This document shows, piece by piece, positions 1 through 8,393 of a DNA stretch of 20,032 nt (the stretch's first letter is position 1; each line of letters begins with the position of its first letter). The stretch lies in IMG/VR virus record IMGVR_UViG_3300030419_003076, positions 1 through 20,032 of that record; one strand, given 5' to 3'. The position numbers were made by a program, and so were the translations under genes. Source of the stretch: a virus. The notes beneath the pieces were generated by a model. It was given only the letters and a program-made list of their open reading frames with translations, was not told the DNA's origin and did not search any database.

Positions 1-561
1 GTCTTTATGTGTTCCCTTATTAAAAGCTACCCAATTATTCCAAGAACGAGGACTTTTCTTTTCGATGTACGCCGCTAGCTCAATATTTTCAGAGTTATTT
101 AATTCTGATACGGGTTTTCCAAACATAGACATAGAGGTCTCGTTCCATACTTTGTCATTTATTTGGAAATAACCATAATCTGCACTATCAACTTTTTGAT
201 TTAATTCATAGTCTGGGTTGGTTATTTGGTTAAGAACCGCATCAGAAGAGCCGGGATTGTCTAATTCATTTTTAAGTATTTGCGATGAATCTTCTACTGT
301 GGTTACAGTCGCATTGGTGTCTATAAGCGCACTATCGTCCATAGAGCTTTCTTCTTTAGGGGTAATATCTTCTGCGTTTAAATCATTATAAAAATTAGCA
401 GAATCGCCAAAAGCTTCTTCATTTCCTAGGTACTGCCGTAATTTTTCTGCTTTTTTTGGGTCTTTAATTTGTTCATTAAAAAAATCAAAGTCTCCAAAAA
501 CTTCTGGGTTAGAGTCGTTTTCCTGTAGGTAGTTAAATAATTTTTGAGAATTTTGAGACAT
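1..561 (-). CDS. Lysozyme/transglycosylase-like virion protein, C-terminal part cut by window edge
   Basis: The reading frame opens with ATG at 561 and runs leftward off the window without a stop, so only the first 187 residues are visible. The first ~110 residues are hydrophilic and acidic with no recognised domain. From about residue 119 there is a lysozyme-like/SLT signature: SADYGYFQINDKVW, then N-S-E-N-I-E-L-A-A and R-S-W-N-N-W-V-A-F. This is the usual order of the substrate-cleft and C-terminal helices in soluble lytic transglycosylases. A catalytic Glu would normally lie upstream of the GYFQIN motif. E88, E103 and E114 are possible but I cannot pick one. The gene follows the candidate internal virion proteins, so a role in local peptidoglycan cleavage during DNA ejection is inferred, as for the transglycosylase domain of T7 gp16. 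The total length is unknown. Confidence 0.7.
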   Translation of the reverse strand, partial: MSQNSQKLFNYLQENDSNPEVFGDFDFFNEQIKDPKKAEKLRQYLGNEEAFGDSANFYNDLNAEDITPKEESSMDDSALIDTNATVTTVEDSSQILKNELDNPGSSDAVLNQITNPDYELNQKVDSADYGYFQINDKVWNETSMSMFGKPVSELNNSENIELAAYIEKKSPRSWNNWVAFNKGTHKD

Positions 562-566
562 ATTAT

Positions 567-1256
567 TTATTTAAAAAAACTTCCTTTTCCACCAGATGTT
601 TTATTAGAAGATTCTTTATTATTTTGCAATTTTGGGTCATAAACAGGAATACCTGTTAACCCTTCTGGTAAATATCTTTCAGTATCTTTTAATACATTTT
701 GATAATACTCTAACTCTGGACCAAGAGTTTCTTCATCCCATTTAGGCGGCAAAAATCCGGTTTGAATCAAAGCGGCATCGTTAGCATTAATTCTTCCCTC
801 TTTTATTCTTCTTAACTGGGCAACTCTTTTTGTTGAAAAACCCCTTGTTTCTTTTATTAAGTCTTCTTTGATTTTATTGGCATCTTTTGGTTTATACTGA
901 GTCTTTCCACCCACAGATTTAAATCCCGTAGGTAAATTAAATTGCGGGTCTTTAAAATCTCCGCCAACCCACTGACCTTTTATTGTTTCTCCAGTTGGGT
1001 TTCCTCTTTCATCTAACATTGGAAAATCTTCAAATTTAGGCTCTGGTTCTGTTTTTTCGCCTTCAATAAGCAAAGAAGATTCGCCAGTCCTAGGATTAAT
1101 TTGATAAAGGTCTTTATTAACCGTTCTATAAATAGGCTTAGATGCTTTTATTTCTGCATCATAATATTTTTCACGCTCTTGAGCCTTATGTGTTAAATAT
1201 GTGCTTAATAAATCAGTTAAAACATTTGCATTAAATACTTTTTCTCTATACGCCAT
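567..1256 (-). CDS. Hypothetical virion/ejection-region protein (229 aa)
   Basis: I do not recognise this family. The protein is hydrophilic, with many Lys, Glu, Pro and Gly residues and no membrane segment or signal peptide. The N-terminus (MAYREKVFNANVLTDLLSTY) is helical in character and the middle is loop-rich. The start at 1256 is supported by an AAAGGA Shine-Dalgarno element five bases upstream. It lies between a coiled-coil-like protein upstream and the lysozyme-like gene downstream with gaps of under ten bases, in the position where podovirus-like phages place internal core or ejection proteins. Function as an internal virion protein is inferred from position only. Confidence 0.6.
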   Translation of the reverse strand: MAYREKVFNANVLTDLLSTYLTHKAQEREKYYDAEIKASKPIYRTVNKDLYQINPRTGESSLLIEGEKTEPEPKFEDFPMLDERGNPTGETIKGQWVGGDFKDPQFNLPTGFKSVGGKTQYKPKDANKIKEDLIKETRGFSTKRVAQLRRIKEGRINANDAALIQTGFLPPKWDEETLGPELEYYQNVLKDTERYLPEGLTGIPVYDPKLQNNKESSNKTSGGKGSFFK

Positions 1257-1265
1257 AATAATCCT

Positions 1266-1856
1266 TTATGTATATTGGGTTAACGCTTCTTCTAACTGGA
1301 ATAATTGGTCTTTAAGGTCTTGCATTGCCCTTGTTTCTTCCATTCCTAATTGTAATTCAGCTCTATCAAACCCTAGTCTTTTTTGTCTATACCCTAAATC
1401 TGCATCTGCTACATCTAGCCCCATAGACGTATCTTTTAGTCTTTGAGCTTCTTCTCCACTTTCTATTTGGCGCCTTCTTGACATCAACTTAAACTGCTCT
1501 GCCGGGTCAGTAAGTGTAGCCAAACCCCTTTTAGAGACCATTGCGTCTGATTCAGCCCCAATATTATAAGAATCCATAAGAAAGTTTTCAAGACTTGATA
1601 AATAACCTGCTTCACTTGCATCTTTTGCAGTTCTTGTTTTTTCAAGATTAACGTCTACTCCCTGCTCAAATAATTCTCTTTCTGCCCCAGAAAGGTCTTT
1701 AAGTCCACTAAAATAATCTTGAACCCCTTGTTCTCTTCCTCGAACATCTTGCATTTGCCTATATATTCTTGAGCGATTTTCTCGAGCTTGGTCTGCTCCT
1801 TCTGTAGAGCCAAATACTCCCCAGTCTCCTGCCATTGGATGCCATTTACTTGCCAT
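1266..1856 (-). CDS. Hypothetical helical virion protein (196 aa)
   Basis: Unrecognised. The sequence is highly charged and strongly helical in character, with long runs rich in Glu, Arg, Gln, Leu and Ala (for example residues 18 to 65 and 120 to 190), suggesting coiled-coil packing. There is no membrane segment. The start at 1856 is fixed by an AGGAG Shine-Dalgarno element seven bases upstream, which lies within the last codons of the preceding gene, so the two are translationally coupled. Three consecutive genes of this kind between the tail genes and the lysozyme-like gene fit an internal core/ejection protein set, but sequence alone does not prove it. Confidence 0.6.
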   Translation of the reverse strand: MASKWHPMAGDWGVFGSTEGADQARENRSRIYRQMQDVRGREQGVQDYFSGLKDLSGAERELFEQGVDVNLEKTRTAKDASEAGYLSSLENFLMDSYNIGAESDAMVSKRGLATLTDPAEQFKLMSRRRQIESGEEAQRLKDTSMGLDVADADLGYRQKRLGFDRAELQLGMEETRAMQDLKDQLFQLEEALTQYT

Positions 1857-1859
1857 AAT

Positions 1860-2795
1860 TTATCTCCTTCTTCCAAGCATGCTTAATCCTCCAAGCCCTA
1901 ACCCTACTAATGGATTAACGGCTCCTATAACCCCCAAAGACGACAAGGTACCTAAACCACCAGCGGCGGTTCTTGCAACAGTCGATAAATCACCCCTACC
2001 TCTTTTTATATCTCTTAATCCAGTCCCTAAACCATATAAACTACCTGCAAGTCCCAATGCTTTCATTGCGCTTCCACCTGTATTGGCTGTATTTGCTGTT
2101 TCACTAATGTTTTCAGTTGGAATTTGCCCTACTCGTTTTTCTATTCCTGCATCTAGCGCTTCTTGTAAGTTTCTTTGCCAATTTTTTCCACCGCCTGCAA
2201 GTTCGTTTTTATATTTATTAATAACATTTTCAGAAACACCTGAAAAATCAAAACTTTCACTTGGAATATTATAAGGCTTTCCTTTAGGCACCGTTCCAGC
2301 GGCAACTCTACTTTTTTCTAATGGGTCTACAGGAGTTCCTCTTTGTATTTCTTTCTTAACATACCCCTTTTCTACAGGAGTTCCCCTAGGTATTGAATCA
2401 TCCGTTTTTGATTTAAAACTAGGTGTTTTTATTCCTTTTAATCCAAATGTTTCTGCTAATCCAATTTTTTCTGCTTTTCCACTTGCTATCATATCTGATG
2501 CATTTTTCATGTATTTTGCGCCTGTTCTTGGGTCAGCTAAAAAGTCTCCAATCTTTAAATCTGGATTAGCTCTTTTTGCCAATAAAAAATCTCTTCTAAG
2601 TTTAACAGTATTTAACCCAGCCTTGCCAAGTGATTCCCAATTTTTTGCTGTAGCAGCGTCTTCTTGCTCAGCCATAGTTTGGCGATTTCTCAACGCTTGC
2701 AATAACATGTTTGTATTAACTCCACCAGCACCTATGCTAGTTTGATAGTCTGATAAAATGTCTTGTATTGATGGGGTTGTTGTTTCTGTTGCCAT
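1860..2795 (-). CDS. Candidate internal virion/ejection protein with hydrophobic Gly-rich C-terminus (311 aa)
   Basis: The N-terminal ~110 residues are helical and charged. The middle carries two close copies of RGTPV (in PRGTPVEKGYVKK and QRGTPVDPLEKSR), a small internal repeat. The last ~65 residues are rich in Gly, Ala and Leu with hydrophobic stretches (GLAGSLYGLGTGL, LGTLSSLGVIGAVNPLVGLG), ending in GRRR. A small-residue-rich amphipathic tail of this kind is common in phage ejection proteins that must enter a membrane. That role is inferred. The start at 2795 has an AGGAG element about nine bases upstream. The stop overlaps the Shine-Dalgarno region of the next gene. I cannot name the family. 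Confidence 0.65.
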   Translation of the reverse strand: MATETTTPSIQDILSDYQTSIGAGGVNTNMLLQALRNRQTMAEQEDAATAKNWESLGKAGLNTVKLRRDFLLAKRANPDLKIGDFLADPRTGAKYMKNASDMIASGKAEKIGLAETFGLKGIKTPSFKSKTDDSIPRGTPVEKGYVKKEIQRGTPVDPLEKSRVAAGTVPKGKPYNIPSESFDFSGVSENVINKYKNELAGGGKNWQRNLQEALDAGIEKRVGQIPTENISETANTANTGGSAMKALGLAGSLYGLGTGLRDIKRGRGDLSTVARTAAGGLGTLSSLGVIGAVNPLVGLGLGGLSMLGRRR

Positions 2796-2806
2796 TTTAA
2801 TATCTC

Positions 2807-3565
2807 CTAAATCTGTGAAAAATATGCTGTTGCTTTAGACGGCTTTGTTCCTGCATTATTGCTTGGAAATCCGGTTTGTCTTATTGTTACAAGATACAAA
2901 GATGAAATATCCATTGTAGTATTTAATGTTACATCGACATACCTAATTGATTGTCCAGAGGGTGTACTTGCAGTAAAAGTTGTTGTTGAATCAGTAGTTG
3001 TACTTCCAGAATTTTGTGTATAATGTTTAACTATTAACTCAAATACATAAGCTGATTCACTTGCATCTGCAACTGTTATCGCAAAATTTATATTTTTTAA
3101 GATGCAATTTCTTGGGACAAGAAAAGATTTATCTGTAACGGTTGCAGAACCACCAGAAGTTGCTGAATTAGTATTAAAAGTTAAATAATTAATTATTGTA
3201 TCATCAGTGTGGGCATAGTTTATTTCAAAGTTACACCCCACTGCCCAAGAACCAGTAAGTGTGTTTACCATATCGGTAATATCTGTTCTAAATTTATCTA
3301 AATAAAAATTTAATTGAGAAACAAATGAACCGTCTATTGTTTTTGATTGAGATATTTGTTCTCCTTGTGTAAAAAAATCAAACTTTGATGTAATTGGTAT
3401 CCAAGCATTGTCTTTTTTAACATATTGGACTGTTCCTATTCCAGAAAGGTCTACATAAGCCACATCGCCATCTGCACCTTCTCTATTATCGGGTACTCCT
3501 TTTGTAAATATTGGAGCGCTTGATTTTTTAGCGCTAAGAGTTCTTTCATGTCTATTAAAAGCCAT
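2807..3565 (-). CDS. Tail fibre-like / receptor-binding candidate (252 aa)
   Basis: Residues ~20 to 60 hold a pattern often found near the N-terminus of short marine phage tail proteins: GADGDVAYVDL followed by a Y-V-K-K-x-N-A-W-I-P-I segment. Next is a helical stretch (KFDFFTQGEQISQSKTIDGS, then YLDKFRTDITDMVN), which may be a trimerising stalk. The C-terminal ~150 residues are rich in Thr, Ser, Asn and alternating hydrophobics, as expected of a beta-sandwich. The gene follows the tail hub with a TAATG one-base overlap, so it is made with it. A fibre or receptor-binding role is inferred from composition and position. It is short for a fibre and could be a fibre adaptor. Confidence 0.55.
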   Translation of the reverse strand: MAFNRHERTLSAKKSSAPIFTKGVPDNREGADGDVAYVDLSGIGTVQYVKKDNAWIPITSKFDFFTQGEQISQSKTIDGSFVSQLNFYLDKFRTDITDMVNTLTGSWAVGCNFEINYAHTDDTIINYLTFNTNSATSGGSATVTDKSFLVPRNCILKNINFAITVADASESAYVFELIVKHYTQNSGSTTTDSTTTFTASTPSGQSIRYVDVTLNTTMDISSLYLVTIRQTGFPSNNAGTKPSKATAYFSQI

Positions 3566-6500
3566 TATTTTACACTTTTCATTCTATATACTATAGTAAT
3601 ATCATTTATTTCAAAACCAGAAGGAACAAGACCAACTATAAACTTTGTAGTGCTATCTGCTGCTGGACTAAAGCCGGGAGTAAATGTCGCTACTTTTGTT
3701 GAGCCATTATAATCTGTAATTCTTGCCGTTTGATTTAACCCAGTGCCACTCCATGTTTGTATTCTCATATTATTATAATAATCATCAATAGCAGATGCGC
3801 CGCTATCCAAAGTTATGCTAGTTGTAGTTGGACCTGCCTGAGCTGTATTTGAGCGAATATTTGTATTAATGGCAAGCTTTAATGCAAAAGACTTAATATT
3901 ATTAGATTGAGAGCTTGTAGTTGGTTTTAATTCAGCTACCGCCCAATCCGTAGAAGGGTCTAATGAAAAAAATGAACCTGTTTGACCGCTAAAATATTCA
4001 GAATAATTTGTTCCAGCCGCAAATGTTTTATCATAAGCAGTGCCACCATTTGTGTCAAAAGAGCATAAAACATTAGGCAAGTTGCTAGCGCCAGTTCTAT
4101 ATGTTATATAAACTTTATATACTTTTTTTCTTATTGACGGGTCTCCAAAATCAATATCTTTTGTAGTGTATGTAAAGTCATGAGTAGGGGAAGAAACGTG
4201 TGTATATTTAGATATTTGCGATTTAGTTCCGCCAATTAAAAACATTTCATTGCTTCCATTAACGCCAAACTTAGTTACTTGCCTACCATCAAAGTCATGG
4301 TAATCCATTAAATTATCGCCAATATGCCAAGAACCTAGTTTTAAATTGTAAACATATATATCTGCAAATTTATTCATAAATACTATTTGATGTTTTTTAG
4401 GAGCATACCCAACAGAAGCTAGCGCAATATTGTCACTTGCATCTATAAAGTCAAACCATGTATCCTCGCTTATAACTACTTGCCCATTTCTTTCTAATAG
4501 GTCTATTACGTTATTTCCGTCATATAAATACGCACCATACTCATTAAAGAACGCTATTCCTTTGTCGGTTTTTGTGCTATGAAATTCATGAGATATACCT
4601 TTAAATGGGTGAATATGTTCTAAAAACTCAGAATTTTGAGCTACGTTTATAATATATAATGTTTTTTCTTTAAATTGCAGTATTCTATCAGCAAACGCTT
4701 CTAATTTGACTATACTTTCTCCGTCCCTAACTGCGACATCAACAATACTGTCTTTATTTGGAAATGTGTCAAAGCGATTGACCATACTTTTTAACATTCT
4801 ATCTGGATAATTAACATTGTCTTGCTGAACATTTCCAATATAAGCCCTTCTTCCTTGAACCACTCCAGTTTTCCATCTAGCTTCTAAAGTATCAACCTTT
4901 TGAAAAAAACCATTTAAACTTTTCCAGCTATCAACAACATTTGCTGACTCAGGAGTAATATTTAAAACTACTACTGCTTCATCTAAATTAGATGTTGTAT
5001 CATTAACATCAGCAAAAGAATAATCATAAGTTTCGGCTTCAGGAAAGAATTTAAACCCCTTATCTATAAAATTAGTTTCGCCAATAAGATAATAATTGTC
5101 ATCATCAGTTTTTTTGTAATATATCCTAGAGCCAATAATTCTTTTGTCTAGCCCATATGTACCGCTTGGCTTTGGATTCATATAAATATCAAAATTAAAT
5201 AATAATGGAGCGCCTACTATTGTAACTTGATTTAATTCTTTAGCATAACTATCGCTTGCATCAGTGTCTTGCATTGTAAACAACATAGATTCTTGTTTTG
5301 TATCATCATACAGCCAAGTATAAGCAAAACTATAAGTACCCTCAGTATATCCAACGCTTCCAACATTGTCTACTACAACTGGTCCGCTAATATAAAATTT
5401 TGGAACATCTGTATTTGCATTCCCATTTGTGGCGTTTATTTGCGTAACTGTAATACTAAAATGAACATGGCTATCTCCATATATAGGTGGGGTGCCAGTT
5501 TCTGAGGTGTGCCTACCTTGCTCGCATACAAGAATATTCCACCCAACGGCTATTTTTGATGACGGAACCTGCCATTCTCTATAATTACTTGAATCTGTTC
5601 CGAGTTGAACAGTTATGAAATCAAGCCTGTCTAATTCTTCTTGCCAAAAATATACGCCTACCGCTACAGATTTTTTATCATTTATAGTATAACTAAGGTT
5701 TGATACTGAACCGTCATCTTTTACTTCATTTGATGCTCCATTATATGCATTAAAGCCTTCCTTTCCACCCATCATAATGTTATTATCCAAAAATAAAGGA
5801 TAAACATCTTCAGCATTTGCGTATGTGTCGCTACTGCCTCCAGTATAATTTTTATAGTCCGTCATGTAATTAGCAGCTTCATTTGGAACTTTTGCAGTAT
5901 CTGACGTTGCATTAATTGCAGTTCCATCTGTTTTTACAGAGGAAACACTAGCAACACCAACTCTTAAATTAACAGCATTTGTGTCTAACAGCGCACTTCC
6001 GATTGCCCCTCTGTATTCACCTCTTGCAGAATTTGGTCCAGTAGTATCATCTGCTTTATACGGAGTGCTAATTAAACAGTTTCCAGCAGCGGGAGTTGCG
6101 GGATAAGCGTTTGTATCTATCCAGTCATCTATAGCTTGCGATGAACCTAAAGATGCAAATACAGTCCTATTTATATACCCATACCACCGACCTAATCCGC
6201 CTAAATTAACATCGTTAATTCTTAGCACTCCATCAGCAGAATAATATACAGGCTTAGCGTTAGAAGGCATTGTTATTTCGCTAGCGTGCCATCCGTCACT
6301 GTCATAAACATCTATATTTGTACCAAAATCATAATGGAAAATAAGCGTTTCGTCAGCAGCGCTGTTGTCAATTTGCCTGTCGCTACCCATCACAAACAAA
6401 CCATGTTTATGAGTTATTGTAGAAGTAGAATTATTACTTGCGTCCCCTTTATCAAATGCGCCTATTGTTCTTAATTTTCCAAGGTTATCTATAGAAGCAG

Positions 6501-6597
6501 AAACATTAGGGGATTCACCTTTTTGGATGTCTCTTGGGTCTGAGTTAGAGTTTAGACCCCCATGAAACTCGTTAATTACATAGGTTTGTTTTGCCAT
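3565..6597 (-). CDS. Large tail hub/nozzle-type structural protein (1010 aa)
   Basis: The N-terminus (VINEFHGGLNSNSDPRDI) is the type that opens podovirus tail-hub proteins: a short strand, an HGG/GGL turn, then a binding loop leading into repeated beta-rich modules. Central segments such as ESIVKLEAFADRILQFKEKT, GIAFFNEYGAYLYDG and VGYAPKKHQIVFMNKFADIY look like beta-propeller blades, as in the T7 gp12 / P22 gp10 class. The last ~200 residues (from DFTYTTKDIDFGDPSIRKKV) look like an added beta-sandwich. At 1010 residues it is longer than T7 gp12 (794 aa, from memory), with large inserts in the first half. It overlaps the gene before it by one base (TAATG) and the fibre-like gene after it by one base. 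The structural assignment is fairly safe; the exact fold is inferred. Confidence 0.7.
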   Translation of the reverse strand: MAKQTYVINEFHGGLNSNSDPRDIQKGESPNVSASIDNLGKLRTIGAFDKGDASNNSTSTITHKHGLFVMGSDRQIDNSAADETLIFHYDFGTNIDVYDSDGWHASEITMPSNAKPVYYSADGVLRINDVNLGGLGRWYGYINRTVFASLGSSQAIDDWIDTNAYPATPAAGNCLISTPYKADDTTGPNSARGEYRGAIGSALLDTNAVNLRVGVASVSSVKTDGTAINATSDTAKVPNEAANYMTDYKNYTGGSSDTYANAEDVYPLFLDNNIMMGGKEGFNAYNGASNEVKDDGSVSNLSYTINDKKSVAVGVYFWQEELDRLDFITVQLGTDSSNYREWQVPSSKIAVGWNILVCEQGRHTSETGTPPIYGDSHVHFSITVTQINATNGNANTDVPKFYISGPVVVDNVGSVGYTEGTYSFAYTWLYDDTKQESMLFTMQDTDASDSYAKELNQVTIVGAPLLFNFDIYMNPKPSGTYGLDKRIIGSRIYYKKTDDDNYYLIGETNFIDKGFKFFPEAETYDYSFADVNDTTSNLDEAVVVLNITPESANVVDSWKSLNGFFQKVDTLEARWKTGVVQGRRAYIGNVQQDNVNYPDRMLKSMVNRFDTFPNKDSIVDVAVRDGESIVKLEAFADRILQFKEKTLYIINVAQNSEFLEHIHPFKGISHEFHSTKTDKGIAFFNEYGAYLYDGNNVIDLLERNGQVVISEDTWFDFIDASDNIALASVGYAPKKHQIVFMNKFADIYVYNLKLGSWHIGDNLMDYHDFDGRQVTKFGVNGSNEMFLIGGTKSQISKYTHVSSPTHDFTYTTKDIDFGDPSIRKKVYKVYITYRTGASNLPNVLCSFDTNGGTAYDKTFAAGTNYSEYFSGQTGSFFSLDPSTDWAVAELKPTTSSQSNNIKSFALKLAINTNIRSNTAQAGPTTTSITLDSGASAIDDYYNNMRIQTWSGTGLNQTARITDYNGSTKVATFTPGFSPAADSTTKFIVGLVPSGFEINDITIVYRMKSVK

Positions 6598-7250
6598 TAT
6601 TCACCACGAGACACAAACGGCGCTAGCGCAGAATTGTACTCTGCTAGCAATTCCTGATATTGAGCGCGATGTAAAGATACTAGCTCTGGGTCTTCATCCT
6701 CGTTATAAAACGTAATTGTTCTTAATTTTAACTTTGCGCTAGCACCAAGAACTAGCGCATATTCTAGCTCATCTGGAAATTTAGTAACAGAACTAGCATT
6801 ATGTTCTATGGTTGGGTTATCCATAGAATAATACCTTGTTGGATTTCCAGCGGCTGGTTCTGGGTAGACATAAATATCATTATCATTAAATGTCCACCTA
6901 GGTGATTCGTCTGTTGCAAAATATATACTATGCGGATTTTGCAATTTCCCCTGCAATGTAGCATCTGCAAAAACACAAGAAACATATAAACTTGTCGTAT
7001 CGTCATCTTCTCTTCTTTCAACCAACAATATTCTTGAACTTTCAACATTGCTTGCGATTGGATTTGAGGTCACATTAGAAGATTTTGTTGCGAATTGAAT
7101 TAATATATCAGGTCTTACTTTATTTATAATGTCGCTTGCAGTATCTTGAAGCGCATCTTGTATAGCCTGTTCATTTGCGGCAGTATCATCTGAACCTAAA
7201 GTTGATGTTGCTCCAATTATATCTTCTATTCTTACCTGAAAATTAGCCAT
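6597..7250 (-). CDS. Head-tail connector/adaptor candidate (217 aa)
   Basis: A predicted mixed alpha/beta protein. The N-terminus (VRIEDIIGATSTLGSDDTAA, then AIQDALQDTASDIINKVRP) gives two helices. A beta-rich core contains W-T-F-N-D-N-D-I-Y-V-Y-P-E-P, a pattern common in phage adaptor proteins. A helical C-terminus (LEYALVLGASAKLKLRT, HRAQYQELLAEYNSAL) ends it. In position (after the first connector candidate and before the tail hub) and helix-sheet-helix layout it resembles adaptor/tail-tube-terminator proteins such as T7 gp11, but I do not claim homology. It overlaps both neighbours by one base. Its function at the portal-tail interface is inferred. Confidence 0.55.
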   Translation of the reverse strand: MANFQVRIEDIIGATSTLGSDDTAANEQAIQDALQDTASDIINKVRPDILIQFATKSSNVTSNPIASNVESSRILLVERREDDDTTSLYVSCVFADATLQGKLQNPHSIYFATDESPRWTFNDNDIYVYPEPAAGNPTRYYSMDNPTIEHNASSVTKFPDELEYALVLGASAKLKLRTITFYNEDEDPELVSLHRAQYQELLAEYNSALAPFVSRGE

Positions 7251-8167
7251 TAATCATCAGCCCCTGTTAAATTACCAATCGAACCATTTCTAGTAGTAAC
7301 AAAAGTTTGCATTGGATTTGGAACCATATGTGGCATTGGTTCTTTTGCGCGTGATGTTTCTATATATTCTTGTTCTATCTTTTTAGATAATCCCATATGC
7401 CCGCTACCAACTTGAAGATTTCCTCCAAGATTTAAAAAATGACCTAAAGTGTTGTGAATTGCCGCTGGTATTAACTGCTCAGGCAGGTCAACCCGACTAG
7501 CAACACTTGACTTTGCTTCAGGTTTTGCATAATAAAAAACCTTTAACGTATCTCCAGAATCAGGAGTTTTTGTTAAATAAAGCTTATGAGTATCTTCTTG
7601 CCAAAATCCTCCACTTGAATAGCTGGTTGTTCCACTTGAAGAGTCAACTGCTACAGTAAAGGTATTGTCAGCAGTTTTAGTAATTGCTAGTCTTTTTCCA
7701 TTTAAACGCGAAATTTTTGTTGCCGTAACATAGTGACCAACTATTTCACTAAAAATAACATAATCACCTGTGGCTAAGCCGTGCGATGCAGATGTCACCT
7801 CCGAAGGAGAAGCGCTTGTAATTCCAGTTATTGAACCAGTTGACGTATCTGTTTTTATGTAGTATCCAATCTTAGAAACATCATCATCTGCTATATCAGA
7901 TATTATCGCAGACTCATCAACAAAAGGTACATCTACCTTGTCTAATTCTACTTTATAAATTTGTCCTGAGTAATTAGCATTTGTAAAGATATATTCTTTG
8001 CTACTTGTAGTAAAAGATTCCGAGTCTTTTTTTCTTACTGCTCGCATAGCAATATCTTTAATGGCTTGGTCAAAATATATCTCAATTAAATTATGAGATA
8101 CAGGTAATTCAATGCCACCAGCAATCACACCTGCGTCAATAAGTTCATATGCTTCTTGATAGCGCAT
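7250..8167 (-). CDS. Portal-adaptor/connector candidate (305 aa)
   Basis: Starts MRYQEAYELIDAGVIAGGIE. A helical first ~45 residues (DQAIKDIAMRAVRK) leads into a beta-rich middle. Residues ~120 to 175 contain a small beta module (SPSEVTSASHGLATGDYVIF ... LAITKTADNTFTVAVDSSSG) of the type found as an insert in many phage and host surface proteins. The C-terminal part returns to helices (LPEQLIPAAIHNTLGHFLNL, then GLSKKIEQEYIETSRAKEP). Placed directly after the capsid and mini-protein genes and before the second adaptor candidate, it most likely builds the ring under the portal. The ATG at 8167 lies two bases after the upstream stop, so translation is probably coupled. Family not recognised with certainty. 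Confidence 0.55.
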   Translation of the reverse strand: MRYQEAYELIDAGVIAGGIELPVSHNLIEIYFDQAIKDIAMRAVRKKDSESFTTSSKEYIFTNANYSGQIYKVELDKVDVPFVDESAIISDIADDDVSKIGYYIKTDTSTGSITGITSASPSEVTSASHGLATGDYVIFSEIVGHYVTATKISRLNGKRLAITKTADNTFTVAVDSSSGTTSYSSGGFWQEDTHKLYLTKTPDSGDTLKVFYYAKPEAKSSVASRVDLPEQLIPAAIHNTLGHFLNLGGNLQVGSGHMGLSKKIEQEYIETSRAKEPMPHMVPNPMQTFVTTRNGSIGNLTGADD

Positions 8168-8169
8168 TG

Positions 8170-8268
8170 TTATTTTCTTTTATTTTTATTGTATTTTTTT
8201 CTAGCCCTACTTGCTTTTTTTACGCCTTCAGGCGTGTAGGGATATTCTACTCCATTAACATAAGGCAT
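8170..8268 (-). CDS. Tiny Lys/Arg-rich protein (32 aa)
   Basis: A 32-residue frame starting MPYVNGVEYPYTPEGVKKAS and ending in a basic tail (KKYNKNKRK). The first half, with V-N-G-x-x-Y-P-Y-T-P-E-G, is conserved-looking rather than random; from memory, similar mini-proteins occur in many environmental phages. The start at 8268 has an AAAAGG Shine-Dalgarno element about nine bases upstream, at the end of the preceding mini-gene. It ends two bases before the next gene. Function is unknown; binding to packaged DNA or capsid is a guess based on its charge and its place among head genes. Confidence 0.7.
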   Translation of the reverse strand: MPYVNGVEYPYTPEGVKKASRARKKYNKNKRK

Positions 8269-8270
8269 AG

Positions 8271-8393
8271 TTAATATCCTTTTCTTTTTTTACGTTTTTT
8301 GCGAACACGGGATTTCTTTTTTAGCGTTGTTATTAAACGCGTAGAGCCATCGCTAAACGATGTTGCCCCTGTTCCGTATGTTATTTCTTTCAC
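8271..8393 (-). CDS. Tiny basic protein sharing a motif with the capsid N-terminus (40 aa)
   Basis: Starts at a GTG (8393) that overlaps the upstream TAG in a TAGTG junction. It encodes MKEITYGTGATSFSDGSTRL and then a very basic tail (LKKKSRVRKKRKKRKGY). The first half resembles the capsid protein's own N-terminus: both have YGTG, then F-S-D at residues 13 to 15 and Arg at 19. It ends two bases before the next mini-gene's ATG. It is too short for automatic gene calling, but the coupling, the lack of a gap and the protein-level similarity support it. Function is unknown; capsid- or DNA-associated is an inference. Confidence 0.65.
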   Translation of the reverse strand: MKEITYGTGATSFSDGSTRLITTLKKKSRVRKKRKKRKGY

